This document shows positions 24,998 through 33,690 of a stretch of 64,000 bases of DNA, one piece after another. The first letter of the stretch is position 1. Each line of letters opens with the position of its first letter. Source of the stretch: Gilvimarinus chinensis DSM 19667 (GTDB lineage Bacteria > Pseudomonadota > Gammaproteobacteria > Pseudomonadales > Cellvibrionaceae); NCBI RefSeq assembly GCF_000377745.1, contig NZ_KB898710.1, positions 103,059-167,058 on the forward strand. The letters are read 5' to 3'. The notes beneath the pieces are model-generated. The model had not been told where the DNA came from. It was given only the letters and a program-made list of their open reading frames with translations, and searched no databases. Made by a program: the position numbers and the translations under genes.

Positions 24998-26572
24998 ATG
25001 AAAAAGACATTATTTCTGAGTGCTGGTTTGCTCAGTTCTGCGTTTTATACAGGCGCGGTTCAAGCTTACGATTGCAGTAATTTAACCGGTTGGAATTCGG
25101 CTAATGCCTACCAGGGTGGAGATCAGGTGCAGGATGAAGGCATTGCTTACGAGGCCAAGTGGTGGACCCGCGATGACAAGCCTGCCCAGCATTCTGGCCC
25201 CTGGGACGAATGGTTACAGCTAGGTGTGTGCGGGGGCAGCTCGTCCAGCAGCTCGAGTTCGTCCGTTAGCTCGTCCAGCTCGGTTTCTTCAAGTTCAACC
25301 TCTTCAAGCTCTAGCACCTCGTCTCTGCCTGCGGATGATTGTACATCGCCGGTTTACAGTGCGGGTACCAGTTATGCCGCGGGACAGTTAGTACAGAATG
25401 CTGGCGACGAGTATCGCTGCGACATCAGCGGTTGGTGTTCGTCTAATGCCGAGTGGGCTTATGCGCCCGGCACAGGAGCCCATTGGGCCGATGCCTGGTC
25501 AGAGGTGCGCTCTTGCACCGCTTCGTCAAGCTCAAGCAGTTCTTCATCCAGCTCTTCGTCCAGCTCAAGCTCTTTGCCCGGCGGTGGCTACAGTGGCAAT
25601 TTCCCCGACCACGCGTTGGTGGGTTACTGGCATAACTTTGTCAACGGCGCCGGGTGTCCTATCGACTTGTCGGATATTCCTCCGGTATGGGATGTGATTG
25701 ATATTGCTTTTGCCGATAACGATCCGGCCAGTGATGGCACCGTACAATTTAATTTGTTCGACGGTTCTGGCACCAGTTGCCCCGGGTTAGATGCTGCGAA
25801 GTTTAAACAGGATATGGCCGACCTGCAGGCGCAGGGCAAAATTTTCGTGCTGTCTTTAGGCGGCGCCGAAGGCACCATTACCCTGAACAATGATTCGGAT
25901 GAAGCGAATTTCGTCAGCAGCCTTACTGCGCTGATTAACGAATGGGGGTTCGATGGTGTTGATATCGACTTGGAAAGCGGCTCGCAGTTAGTGCACGGTT
26001 CGCAAATTCAAGCGCGGCTGCCAGGCGCTTTGCGTCAAATTGACAGCAACGTGGGCGGTATGGCGTTAACCATGGCACCGGAGCATCCGTATGTGCAAGG
26101 CGGGCACACGGCCTACAGCGGTATCTGGGGGGCATACCTGCCCATTATTGATCAAACACGAGATTTGTTGGATCTATTACATGTACAGCTGTACAACAAC
26201 GGCGGCTTGCAAACGCCTTATGCCAGCCAGTCTTACCCGGCAGGTTCGGTGGATATGATGGTGGCTTCGGCGCGCATGTTGATCGAAGGCTTCCAAACCG
26301 CTGGCAGCTTGTACTTTGCTGGCCTCGACCCGCAGCAGGTTTCTCTGGGCTTGCCGTCAGGGCCATCATCGGCTGGCTCAGGTCAGGCGACCAATCAGGC
26401 TATTATTGATGCACTCGATTGCATCACGGCGGGGACGGCATGTGGCTCAGTGGATGCTGGGGGTGTGTACCCTGATTTTAGCGGGGTGATGACCTGGTCC
26501 ATTAACTGGGATATTCACGATGGCTATATTTTTTCTGGCCCAATTGGGGATAAGGTCCACAGCCTGCCTTAA
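24998..26572 (+). CDS. Secreted modular GH18 chitinase with two chitin-binding modules and poly-Ser linkers
   Basis: 524 residues. Signal peptide 1-23 (cleavage after VQA). CBM5/12-like module about 24-77 with AKWWT; Ser linker about 79-110. The second module, about 113-175, has YAAGQLV, GWCSSNAEWAYAPG and HWADAW, and resembles CBM73. A further Ser linker (about 177-195) precedes a GH18 catalytic domain (about 200-524). The catalytic motif DxxDxDxE is DGVDIDLE with acid/base E326; the FVLSLGGAEG strand and the C-terminal MTWSINWD are also typical. It should hydrolyse chitin outside the cell with retention through the substrate N-acetyl group. CBM5 and CBM73 modules on Ser linkers are known from Cellvibrio japonicus chitin-active enzymes. 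The gene stands alone, with its own terminator and a NagR-like operator upstream. Confidence 0.93.
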   Translation: MKKTLFLSAGLLSSAFYTGAVQAYDCSNLTGWNSANAYQGGDQVQDEGIAYEAKWWTRDDKPAQHSGPWDEWLQLGVCGGSSSSSSSSSVSSSSSVSSSSTSSSSSTSSLPADDCTSPVYSAGTSYAAGQLVQNAGDEYRCDISGWCSSNAEWAYAPGTGAHWADAWSEVRSCTASSSSSSSSSSSSSSSSSLPGGGYSGNFPDHALVGYWHNFVNGAGCPIDLSDIPPVWDVIDIAFADNDPASDGTVQFNLFDGSGTSCPGLDAAKFKQDMADLQAQGKIFVLSLGGAEGTITLNNDSDEANFVSSLTALINEWGFDGVDIDLESGSQLVHGSQIQARLPGALRQIDSNVGGMALTMAPEHPYVQGGHTAYSGIWGAYLPIIDQTRDLLDLLHVQLYNNGGLQTPYASQSYPAGSVDMMVASARMLIEGFQTAGSLYFAGLDPQQVSLGLPSGPSSAGSGQATNQAIIDALDCITAGTACGSVDAGGVYPDFSGVMTWSINWDIHDGYIFSGPIGDKVHSLP

Positions 26573-26597
26573 CAGCTGTATTCATTGTGTAAAAATA

Positions 26598-26629
26598 AAA
26601 AAAGCGCCCCATCGCTGGGGCGCTTTTTT
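26598..26629. terminator. Bidirectional Rho-independent terminator
   Basis: Stem AAAGCGCCCC / GGGGCGCTTT with loop ATCGCT, flanked by A- and T-runs, between the convergent chitinase and argS genes. Confidence 0.92.
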
Positions 26630-26656
26630 ATTTTTGCGATGATGCGAGCGTGGTTG

Positions 26657-28390
26657 CTACATCTGCTCTGATACTTCAATGCCCAGCATATCCAGGCCGG
26701 TAGCGATGGTGCGTGCTACTAAGTGGCACAGGCGCAGGCGGCTGTCGCGGGTGGCGGGCTCTACGTCTGATTTTAAAATCGGGCAGGCTTCGTAAAAACG
26801 CATGTACAGGCTGGCAACGTCGTATAGGTAATTACACAGCACATGGGGCAGGGCATCTTCGGCCACTTGCGCCAATACTTCGCCAAACTGCAGCAGTTTA
26901 ATGGCCAGCGCTTTTTCCTGCTCGGTGCCAATTACCACCGGGGCGCTGACGCTCTCGGGGCTGACACCGGCTTTGCGGAAAATGCTTTGTACCCGTGTGT
27001 AGGCGTACTGCAAATAAGGCGCGGTATTGCCTTCAAAGCTGAGCATGGTATCCCAGTTGAAAACGTAATCGTTGGTGCGGGTTTTACTTAAATCCGCGTA
27101 TTTAACCGCGCCTATTCCCACTTTGCGGGCTACCTCATCGGCGCCTTCAAGCTCCGGGTTTTTCTCGGTAATCACCGCGCGGGCGCGTTCAACGGCTTCG
27201 TCCAACAGGGCCGAGAGCTTAACCGTGCCGCCGCTGCGGGTTTTAAAGGGTTTACCGTCGGCGCCCATCATGGTGCCAAAGGCGTGATGCTCCAGACTCA
27301 CCTGATTGCTGACAAAGCCGGCTTTGCGCGCCAGGGTGAACACCTGTTGCATGTGCAATGACTGACGGGCATCAATAAAGTACAGAATGCGGTCCGCGTT
27401 TAAATCCACCGCGCGATAGCGCAGCGCCGCAAGGTCGGTGGTGGCATACAGAAAGCCGCCGCCTTTTTTCTGCACAATCACTGGCGAGGGGTTGCCCTCT
27501 TTGTCGGCCAGCTCTGACAAAAACACCACCTGCGCGCCCTGATCTTCGGTGCATAGGTTTTGCTCTTGAAGCTCTTTGACAATGGGCGCGAGGTCGTTGT
27601 TGTAAAAGCTTTCACCGCGCACGTCAGCATCACCCAGGGTGACGTTCAACTTTTGATAAATCTCGGCGCTGTGCTCAAGAGATACCTGCTTAAATTGGCG
27701 CCACAGTTTCAGGATCTGCTCGTCGCCAGACTGCAGCTTGACCACATACTCGCGGGCCTTATCGGCAAAGGTTTCATCGGCGTCAAAATGAGCTTTAGCC
27801 TGCTGATAGAAGACTTCTAAATCGGACAGCGCCATGCTTGCGCTTTCGTTTTCTGCCAGCTGCTCTTCCAGCTCGGCGATCAGCATACCGAACTGTGTGC
27901 CCCAGTCGCCAACGTGGTTTTGGCGGATGACGGTGTGACCCAAACGCTCCAGCACCCGCACAAGCGCATCGCCAATAATGGTGGAGCGCAAGTGGCCCAC
28001 GTGCATTTCTTTGGCGAGGTTGGGTGATGAATAATCCACGACAATGGTTTGTGGTGCTTCGGCAGGGCGAATCGCCAGTGCAGAGTCACGCTCAGCGGCG
28101 CCGGTTTGCTCGGCCAGCCACTCGGGTTTTAGGTGAATATTGATAAAACCCGGGCCGGCAATTTCAATCTTCTCGGCCAGCTCGTCAATGCTCAAGTGCT
28201 CGACAATCTTGCCGGCCAGCTCACGGGGGTTGGTGCCCATTTTCTTTGCCGCACCCATGGCGCCATTGGCTTGATAGTCGCCAAAGCCGGCCTTTTTGGC
28301 GGCGGCAACCATAGGTTGGCAGTCGTCCGGGATGCCGGCGGCGGTCATGGCGGCGCGGACTTTTTCACTGAGTAATTCGCGGATATTCAT
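26657..28390 (-). CDS. argS: Arginyl-tRNA synthetase ArgS
   Basis: 577 residues. N-terminal Arg-tRNA synthetase additional domain (about 5-85), class I HIGH motif as HVGH in [31 protein letters not shown], a KMSKS-equivalent degenerate region ([11 protein letters not shown]), [21 protein letters not shown] and a C-terminal DALR anticodon-binding domain ([24 protein letters not shown]). It attaches arginine to tRNA-Arg. Full length and apparently intact. Confidence 0.97.
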   Translation of the reverse strand: MNIRELLSEKVRAAMTAAGIPDDCQPMVAAAKKAGFGDYQANGAMGAAKKMGTNPRELAGKIVEHLSIDELAEKIEIAGPGFINIHLKPEWLAEQTGAAERDSALAIRPAEAPQTIVVDYSSPNLAKEMHVGHLRSTIIGDALVRVLERLGHTVIRQNHVGDWGTQFGMLIAELEEQLAENESASMALSDLEVFYQQAKAHFDADETFADKAREYVVKLQSGDEQILKLWRQFKQVSLEHSAEIYQKLNVTLGDADVRGESFYNNDLAPIVKELQEQNLCTEDQGAQVVFLSELADKEGNPSPVIVQKKGGGFLYATTDLAALRYRAVDLNADRILYFIDARQSLHMQQVFTLARKAGFVSNQVSLEHHAFGTMMGADGKPFKTRSGGTVKLSALLDEAVERARAVITEKNPELEGADEVARKVGIGAVKYADLSKTRTNDYVFNWDTMLSFEGNTAPYLQYAYTRVQSIFRKAGVSPESVSAPVVIGTEQEKALAIKLLQFGEVLAQVAEDALPHVLCNYLYDVASLYMRFYEACPILKSDVEPATRDSRLRLCHLVARTIATGLDMLGIEVSEQM

Positions 28391-28427
28391 AGTGTCAGAT
28401 TCAGTAGTGCAAAAGCATCGATTGTAT

Positions 28428-28448
28428 CACGGCGGCTAAGCCGCCGTG
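28428..28448 (-). terminator. GC-rich hairpin after the DUF481 gene
   Basis: Perfect 9-bp stem CACGGCGGC / GCCGCCGTG with TAA loop, between the DUF481 stop and the argS start. A TTTT run follows about 13 bases later on the minus strand, so it is an imperfect terminator or an argS leader hairpin. Confidence 0.5.
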
Positions 28449-28463
28449 GCAGGCAAAAGAGAG

Positions 28464-29567
28464 TTAAAACTCGTAACTGACGCCTACGGTGTAGCGAAAG
28501 TCGTCCTGCTCGGGGAGGACACCATCGGCATCCGCCTGTGGGTACTTTATACGATCCCAGTAGGCGCTCATGCTCAAATCCAGTTTGTCGGTTAAGTCAA
28601 TGTATAAACTGACCACGCCGTGATGCTTATATTTGCCCGACTCGTCATTGGTGGCCGTAAGTTGGTAAGTGGCGCTGACGTCCATGTAGTCTGTCAATTC
28701 TTGGTCGTAGATCGTATTTAAATAGAATGCGCCGGAGTCGACCGTGTTGTCCTGACCCTCGGGTACTTCTTTGTATTTGGTGTACATGTAGCCAGGGCCC
28801 GCCGAGGTGGTCCAGCTGGTATCGTCGTTATCGATTAAATAGACACCGGCGCCCATACCCGCCGTCCACTGGCTGGATATGTTTTGCAGTGGGGCGCTGT
28901 AAAATTCAAACTGCACCGGTTGCCAGAACCAGCGCTCAGAGCGGCGAATATACCAACTGCCAGTGGCGCGGTGTTCATTACTGGTTTCTTCGCCTTCGTC
29001 GTAAAACACATCGGCAATGTAACTTAAGCGTACGCTGGAGCGGGCCGTACGGCGCAGTAAGCTGGCGTTTGCGTTAAAGTCTTTTTGGTCGACGTTGCCA
29101 GTGCGGTAATTGACCCCGGCGCCAATTTTACCGCTCCAGCGGTCCAGTTCGCGCTTGCTGGTGCTGGCAACACGCATGACATCCTGAATCTCAAAAGGCC
29201 CCTGGTCGCCGATGTACAGCTTGCCGTCAACGGTTTCCAGTTTCCCCGTGTATAGCTTCTGGTTGGTCAACAAGACGTTTACCGACTTGGTGGTGTGTAT
29301 CGCTGCAACCGACTCCCAGTCGATGGTTTCATCGCCCAGCTCGTCGCTGTCAAATTCCAGAGAGTCTTTTTCCATGGCGGTCAGCTCACCTTTAAGCCAC
29401 TCACCGGAGGTGAGTTTTACCCAGTCCCAGGGGGCGTCAATTTCAATGGTCGCCAGGGTGGGTGAGTCTGAGTTTGGTGCAGCTAAGGCGGTGCTCGAGA
29501 ATGCAGAGCAGGCGAGAACGAAAGCAAGGGCGTGGCGAGACGATGATCGGTAAATAAGGTTGTTCAC
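28464..29567 (-). CDS. DUF481 (YdiY-like) outer-membrane protein
   Basis: 367 residues. The N-terminal signal sequence ends around ALAAPNS. A small beta domain follows (DWVKLTSGEWLKGELTAMEKDSLEFDSDELG), then the DUF481 barrel (WSGKIGAGVNYRTGNVDQKDFNANASLLRRT to the C-terminal VGVSYEF, whose terminal Phe is typical of outer-membrane beta-barrels). E. coli YdiY of this family is acid/salt induced; the function is otherwise unclear. GTG start with AGGA seven bases upstream. Divergent from the enoyl-CoA hydratase gene. Confidence 0.85.
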   Translation of the reverse strand: MNNLIYRSSSRHALAFVLACSAFSSTALAAPNSDSPTLATIEIDAPWDWVKLTSGEWLKGELTAMEKDSLEFDSDELGDETIDWESVAAIHTTKSVNVLLTNQKLYTGKLETVDGKLYIGDQGPFEIQDVMRVASTSKRELDRWSGKIGAGVNYRTGNVDQKDFNANASLLRRTARSSVRLSYIADVFYDEGEETSNEHRATGSWYIRRSERWFWQPVQFEFYSAPLQNISSQWTAGMGAGVYLIDNDDTSWTTSAGPGYMYTKYKEVPEGQDNTVDSGAFYLNTIYDQELTDYMDVSATYQLTATNDESGKYKHHGVVSLYIDLTDKLDLSMSAYWDRIKYPQADADGVLPEQDDFRYTVGVSYEF

Positions 29568-29693
29568 AGTGAGGTCCTTGGTAAAACGTGTCCAAAGTGT
29601 TGATGCCTATCACAGAGGGCGCAGCTGGGCGGGATAAGCGTGCTAACAGTATAAGGTATCTGTTGTCTCAAACACACATGGGGCAGACAGTGT

Positions 29694-29719
29694 CACAAAA
29701 AAGTGGCTACACTTTTGTG
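29694..29719. promoter_or_regulatory. Inverted repeat in the divergent DUF481 / beta-oxidation promoter region
   Basis: CACAAAAAAGTG and CACTTTTGTG flank a GCTA loop; the arms pair apart from a two-base A bulge. It lies about 75 bases before the hydratase start and could be an operator for either divergent gene or a hairpin. No known regulator motif matches clearly. Confidence 0.35.
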
Positions 29720-29793
29720 GGTATCCATCGCTTTTCAATCTATAAATGACATAACTTTGATACTGCAGAACCGTTTTGCTTAGGAGAGATAAC

Positions 29794-30561
29794 TTGAGCT
29801 TGCCAAATCTTTGTTCTCACATCAGCGCCGAATGTTCTCGTGGTCAGCTGCGCCTGACATTAAACCGTGAAGCGCAGAAAAATGCGTTATCGCTGGCAAT
29901 GTACCAAAGTCTAACAGACGCGTTGCGCTGGGCTGCCTCCGAGGCGGAGGTTCGAGTCGTACGGCTGAGTGGCAGTGGTGACAGTTTTACCGCCGGTAAT
30001 GATCTGGCGGATTTTATGAGCGCGGGTGAGTTAGACAGCCATCACCCTGCGGTGCAGTTTATGCGCGCTGTGCGCGAGCTTCCCCAGCCGTTGCTTGCTG
30101 AAGTGAACGGTCTTGCGGTAGGTATTGGCACGACTTTATTGCTGCACTGTGATCTGGTTTACGCCAGTGAAGATTCCTACTTTCAGCTCCCGTTTACCCG
30201 CTTGGGGTTGTGCCCCGAGTTTGGTGCCAGCACTTTGTTGGCCAAACGTATCGGCCACGCGCGCGCGCGCGAGCTGTTACTGTTGGGCGAGAGGCTGGAG
30301 GCGCTTGAGGCCGAACGCCTGGGGCTGGTTAACGGCGTGTATCCGCTGGAACGGCTGAGCGAAGAAGTGGACTGGGTGTGTGGTGAGCTGTGCAAGGTGC
30401 CACCTCAGGCGGTCGCCAGAACCAAAGCGCTGCTCAATGAGGTGGAAACCTGGCCGACGGATAAAGTGATTGAACGCGAACTCGCCGTATTTGCTGAGTG
30501 TTTGCAAGGTGATGAAGCTAAACAGGTGATCAGCCAAATGATGAAGAAGGGTAAATCATGA
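29794..30561 (+). CDS. Enoyl-CoA hydratase/isomerase family protein
   Basis: 255 residues. TTG at 29794 is preferred because AGGAG sits seven bases upstream; an earlier in-frame TTG (29776) would place that site inside the gene. Crotonase fold: oxyanion-hole strand GSGDSFTAGNDLADF, LLAEVNGLAVGIGTTLLLHCDLVYASED, and FTRLGLCPEFGAS. The usual second hydratase Glu is not obvious, while a single acidic residue in CPEFGAS fits an enoyl-CoA delta-isomerase type. The next gene overlaps by four bases and encodes a dienoyl-CoA reductase-like enzyme, so the pair probably handles unsaturated fatty acids in beta-oxidation (inference). Confidence 0.85.
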   Translation: MSLPNLCSHISAECSRGQLRLTLNREAQKNALSLAMYQSLTDALRWAASEAEVRVVRLSGSGDSFTAGNDLADFMSAGELDSHHPAVQFMRAVRELPQPLLAEVNGLAVGIGTTLLLHCDLVYASEDSYFQLPFTRLGLCPEFGASTLLAKRIGHARARELLLLGERLEALEAERLGLVNGVYPLERLSEEVDWVCGELCKVPPQAVARTKALLNEVETWPTDKVIERELAVFAECLQGDEAKQVISQMMKKGKS

Positions 30562-31373
30562 AATTGAACGGAGATTTTGCCGGAAAAACCGTGCTGGTAG
30601 TCGGCGGCACCAGTGGTATTTGTCGCGGTATTGCCGAGCGCTTTGCCGGCTTGGGTTGCAGTGTGTGTGTGATCAGTCGCTCACAGGATAAAGTGGACAC
30701 CACTGTCTTAGCATTAACCGAAATGGGGGCGCAGGATGCCTGTGGTTACAGCGTCGATGTGCGCAAGGGCGACGAAATGCGCGAAGCGGTGAGTCAGCTG
30801 CACGCGCGCTGGGGCGCTCTGGATATCGTTGTCTCCGGCGCGGCGGGAAACTTCCCCGCACTGGCCAGCGGCTTGTCCGACAACGGTTTTGGCGCGGTGG
30901 TGGACATTGACCTTAAAGGCACCTTTCATGTCATGAGCGCCATCTATCCCTACTTGCGTAAGCCGGGCGCTTCGGTCATTAACATCTCTGCGCCGCAGGC
31001 TCAGTTAGCCATGGCCGGTCAGGTGCATGTGTGCGCCGCTAAGGCTGGGGTCGATATGATTACGCGAACGCTCAGCATTGAGTGGGGTGGTGAAGGCGTG
31101 CGAGTTAACTCTGTTATCCCGGGGCCTATCGACGGCACCGAGGGGATGGACCGCTTGGCACCGGGAGAGGACATGCGTAAAAAAATCGTGCAAACGGTGC
31201 CGTTAAAGCGGATGGGACGGGCCCGGGATATTGCCGACTGCTGTGTGTTTTTAAGCTCCGATCTTGCCAGCTATATCACCGGTGCGGTAATCCCTGTGGA
31301 CGGTGGTTGGAGCTTGGGCGGTGCGGCCAGCATCGGTACTGGCATCGCGCAAATGCTGCAACAGCAGCAATAA
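30558..31373 (+). CDS. SDR oxidoreductase resembling peroxisomal-type 2,4-dienoyl-CoA reductase
   Basis: 271 residues. Rossmann motif VGGTSGICRGIAERF, a SGAAGNFPALASGLSDNGF segment, and the sequence GQVHVCAAKAGVDMITRTLSIEWG with GPIDGTEGMDRL. The catalytic Tyr of classical SDRs (YxxxK) is replaced; only the Lys remains. This is the pattern of peroxisomal-type (DECR2-like) dienoyl-CoA reductases. It should reduce 2,4-dienoyl-CoA with NADPH during breakdown of polyunsaturated acyl chains. It overlaps the isomerase/hydratase gene by ATGA and is followed by a strong terminator. Confidence 0.85.
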   Translation: MKLNGDFAGKTVLVVGGTSGICRGIAERFAGLGCSVCVISRSQDKVDTTVLALTEMGAQDACGYSVDVRKGDEMREAVSQLHARWGALDIVVSGAAGNFPALASGLSDNGFGAVVDIDLKGTFHVMSAIYPYLRKPGASVINISAPQAQLAMAGQVHVCAAKAGVDMITRTLSIEWGGEGVRVNSVIPGPIDGTEGMDRLAPGEDMRKKIVQTVPLKRMGRARDIADCCVFLSSDLASYITGAVIPVDGGWSLGGAASIGTGIAQMLQQQQ

Positions 31374-31399
31374 GGCGTGGTTTGCAGCCAGATTCTAAT

Positions 31400-31429
31400 G
31401 CGGGCGCTAAAGCGCCCGCTGTTTTTTAA
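31400..31429 (+). terminator. Rho-independent terminator of the beta-oxidation pair
   Basis: Stem GCGGGCGCT / AGCGCCCGC with a short AA loop, followed by GTTTTTT, 27 bases after the SDR stop. Confidence 0.9.
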
Positions 31430-31452
31430 TAGTTACCTAAAGCATCCACAGG

Positions 31453-31458
31453 TATAAT
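31453..31458 (+). promoter_or_regulatory. Probable -10 box of dbpA
   Basis: Consensus TATAAT in GGTATAATTC, 36 bases before the dbpA GTG. No good -35 element at 17 bases upstream; the prediction rests on the -10 alone. Confidence 0.4.
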
Positions 31459-31494
31459 TCACCAAACCCTCAATGACAGGAAAACACTTTCCCC

Positions 31495-32886
31495 GTGTCT
31501 GATAAGCAATCCCAGTTCTCCCGCCTCGGCCTGCAACCACAACTGCAACACAATCTTAAATCCCTCGGTTACACCTCCATGACGCCTATTCAGGCCGAGA
31601 GTTTGCCTGCCATCATTGCCGGTAATGATGTTATCGGCCAGGGCAAAACAGGGTCGGGTAAAACCGCGGCCTTTGGCTTGGGGGTGCTGAACGCTCTTGA
31701 AGTTAAGCGCTTTTGTGTGCAGTCGCTGGTGCTGTGTCCAACGCGCGAGCTGGCCGATCAGGTGGCCAAAGAAATTCGTCGCCTGGCGCGGGCGATTCAC
31801 AATATTAAAGTGCTAACGGTTTGCGGCGGCATGCCTTTCGGCCCGCAAATCAATTCGCTGGAGCATGGCGCGCACATTGTGGTGGGCACGCCGGGGCGGG
31901 TGGAAGAGCACATTCGCAAAAACAATTTGGATTTAAGTCAGTTATCGATGCTGGTGCTGGACGAAGCCGACCGTATGTTGGAAATGGGCTTTGCCGAGGC
32001 GCTGGACTCGGTGATTGCAGCGGCCCCGGTCAAACGTCAAACGCTGCTGTTCAGTGCGACTTACCCGCCCAAAATTGAACAGATTGCTAAGCGGGTGATG
32101 CGCGATCCGCTGCTGATAAAAGTAGAGTCCAATCACGATACCTCTAGCATTCAACAGAGCTTTTATGCCGTGACTGATGAGCCCTCGCGCTTGCGCGCTG
32201 TACAGTTGTTACTGCTGCAGCACCAACCAGAATCCGCAGTGGTGTTTTGCAATACCAAACGTGAAACCCAGCAAGTGGCGGATGCGTTATCGGCTGAGGG
32301 GTTCAGTGCTTTGGCTCTGCATGGTGATTTGGAGCAGCGTGAGAGGGATATAACCCTGGTGCGGTTTGCCAACAAAAGTGCCACGGTACTGGTGGCCACC
32401 GATGTGGCGGCTCGCGGCCTGGACATCGAAAATCTGGACATGGTGATTAACTATCAACTGGCCCGCGACAGCGAAGTGCATGTGCACCGGGTGGGGCGCA
32501 CGGGTCGTGCGGGCGCGAAAGGTATTGCCTGCAATCTGCACAGCGATAAAGAGCACTATAAGCTGCTGTTACTGGAAGAAGAGCAGGGACTTGATGTGTC
32601 CAATACACCTTTACCTAAGATAGACGTGACCAATGCCCAGGCGCCGCAACCGGCCATGGTGACACTGCAAATAGATGGCGGTAAAAAGCAGAAAGTTCGC
32701 CCCGGCGACATTCTGGGTTGCCTGACCGGAGACAAAGGTATCGACGGCAGTGCCGTGGGCAAAATTAATGTTGCCGATAACTCATCGTTCGTGGCGATTA
32801 AGCAGGCGCAGATGAAAAAAGCGCTGGACAAGATTCGTAACGGTAAATTAAAAGGTCGGCAGTTTCGGGTGCGAGTGGTAAATTAA
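31495..32886 (+). CDS. dbpA: ATP-dependent RNA helicase DbpA
   Basis: 463 residues. DEAD-box helicase core with Q motif (YTSMTPIQAESLPAI), Walker A GKTGSGKT, LCPTRELADQ, VGTPGRVEEH, DEAD in LVLDEADRML, SAT in LFSATYPP, VATDVAARGLDI and HRVGRTGRAG. The C-terminal RNA-recognition domain typical of DbpA (about 385-463; RPGDILGCLTGDKGIDGSAVGKI) recognises hairpin 92 of 23S rRNA. Role in large ribosomal subunit assembly. Start is GTG at 31495. Confidence 0.95.
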   Translation: MSDKQSQFSRLGLQPQLQHNLKSLGYTSMTPIQAESLPAIIAGNDVIGQGKTGSGKTAAFGLGVLNALEVKRFCVQSLVLCPTRELADQVAKEIRRLARAIHNIKVLTVCGGMPFGPQINSLEHGAHIVVGTPGRVEEHIRKNNLDLSQLSMLVLDEADRMLEMGFAEALDSVIAAAPVKRQTLLFSATYPPKIEQIAKRVMRDPLLIKVESNHDTSSIQQSFYAVTDEPSRLRAVQLLLLQHQPESAVVFCNTKRETQQVADALSAEGFSALALHGDLEQRERDITLVRFANKSATVLVATDVAARGLDIENLDMVINYQLARDSEVHVHRVGRTGRAGAKGIACNLHSDKEHYKLLLLEEEQGLDVSNTPLPKIDVTNAQAPQPAMVTLQIDGGKKQKVRPGDILGCLTGDKGIDGSAVGKINVADNSSFVAIKQAQMKKALDKIRNGKLKGRQFRVRVVN

Positions 32887-32933
32887 GTAGAGCTTAATAA
32901 GTAGGCTGTTTTTTATCGCCGCATTTTGTTTTG

Positions 32934-32959
32934 GCTGCGCAGTGAATAGACTGCGCAGC
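32934..32959. terminator. Strong hairpin between convergent dbpA and TetR genes
   Basis: Perfect 10-bp stem GCTGCGCAGT / ACTGCGCAGC with a GAATAG loop, in the gap between the two stops. It lacks a proper T-run on either side, so termination is likely but not canonical. Confidence 0.5.
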
Positions 32960-32966
32960 TTAGGGT

Positions 32967-33569
32967 TTATTCGCTGCGGTAGGGCGTAAAAATCATTTCA
33001 ATATCATCCAGCAAACGGTCTAACTGTTTCACGTCGGGCGAGCTTTGAGCAAAAGAGCGGACGCCCATTACCTGAGTTTGTAACAGCCGCGCGAGACGCG
33101 CGCAGTCCACGTCTGCTTTTAGTTCACCGGCATTTTGGGCTTGCTCTAAGGCGGCCGTAAAACACTGCTCTACTTGCTGCAGCAAATGGCGCGCTTTGCT
33201 GCGCAGCGGGTCGGCGTCATCGGTGGATTCCAGCAGCGTTTTCACCACCAGGCAGGCGGGCGTTTCTGCCAGGGTGGATTGGTCATCGCCGAGCAAAAGC
33301 CAACGCAAATAGGCCATTACACCACTGATAACGCCGCTTTCGCGTTGAATGAACTCTTGCACATCAACTCGCATTTGATCGGCGTAGGTGTCGATAGCCG
33401 CATCAAACAGTTGCTGTTTATTACCGAACGCGGCGTACAGGCTTCCAGGGCGCATATCCAGCGCTTTCTCAATATCTTTCAGGCTGGTGGCATAAAAGCC
33501 GCGACGCCAAAACAAATCAACGGCGGCTTGCAGGGCGTTGTTGCGATCGTATAAAGCGCTTCTTGGCAT
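32967..33569 (-). CDS. TetR/AcrR family transcriptional regulator
   Basis: 200 residues from ATG 33569, with GGA seven bases upstream; an in-frame TTG lies at 33581. N-terminal HTH: ALQAAVDLFWRRGFYATSLKDIEKALDMRPGSLYAAFGNKQQLFDAAIDTY. The C-terminal ligand domain (ETPACLVVKTLLEST) resembles the NemR/AcuR-like TetR_C group sensing small electrophiles or organic compounds. It is divergent from an AhpD-like gene, and three copies of one palindrome occupy the intergenic region, so it most likely represses itself and that gene. Confidence 0.9.
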   Translation of the reverse strand: MPRSALYDRNNALQAAVDLFWRRGFYATSLKDIEKALDMRPGSLYAAFGNKQQLFDAAIDTYADQMRVDVQEFIQRESGVISGVMAYLRWLLLGDDQSTLAETPACLVVKTLLESTDDADPLRSKARHLLQQVEQCFTAALEQAQNAGELKADVDCARLARLLQTQVMGVRSFAQSSPDVKQLDRLLDDIEMIFTPYRSE

Positions 33570-33585
33570 GAATGATTCCAAATTC

Positions 33586-33601
33586 TTGAGTAATCACTCA
33601 A
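33586..33601. promoter_or_regulatory. TetR operator-like palindrome 1
   Basis: TTGAGTAATCACTCAA, six-base arms TTGAGT / ACTCAA around AATC, 17-32 bases upstream of the TetR start. Shares the pattern TTGAG-N6-CTCAA with the third copy. Confidence 0.65.
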
Positions 33602-33608
33602 TTATATC

Positions 33609-33624
33609 TTGAATGATTGCTCAA
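33609..33624. promoter_or_regulatory. TetR operator-like palindrome 2
   Basis: TTGAATGATTGCTCAA, an imperfect copy of the same 16-bp motif. Its centre is 23 bases from copy 1, about two helical turns. Confidence 0.55.
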
Positions 33625-33646
33625 ATACAGTTATGGTGGAGATCAA

Positions 33647-33664
33647 TTTGAGCAATTGCTCAAA
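33647..33664. promoter_or_regulatory. TetR operator-like palindrome 3
   Basis: TTTGAGCAATTGCTCAAA is a perfect 18-bp palindrome 27 bases before the AhpD-like ATG, placed to block that gene's promoter or start region. Its centre is 39 bases from copy 2. Confidence 0.65.
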
Positions 33665-33690
33665 TATAAACCCAATTGATAGGAGGTTGT

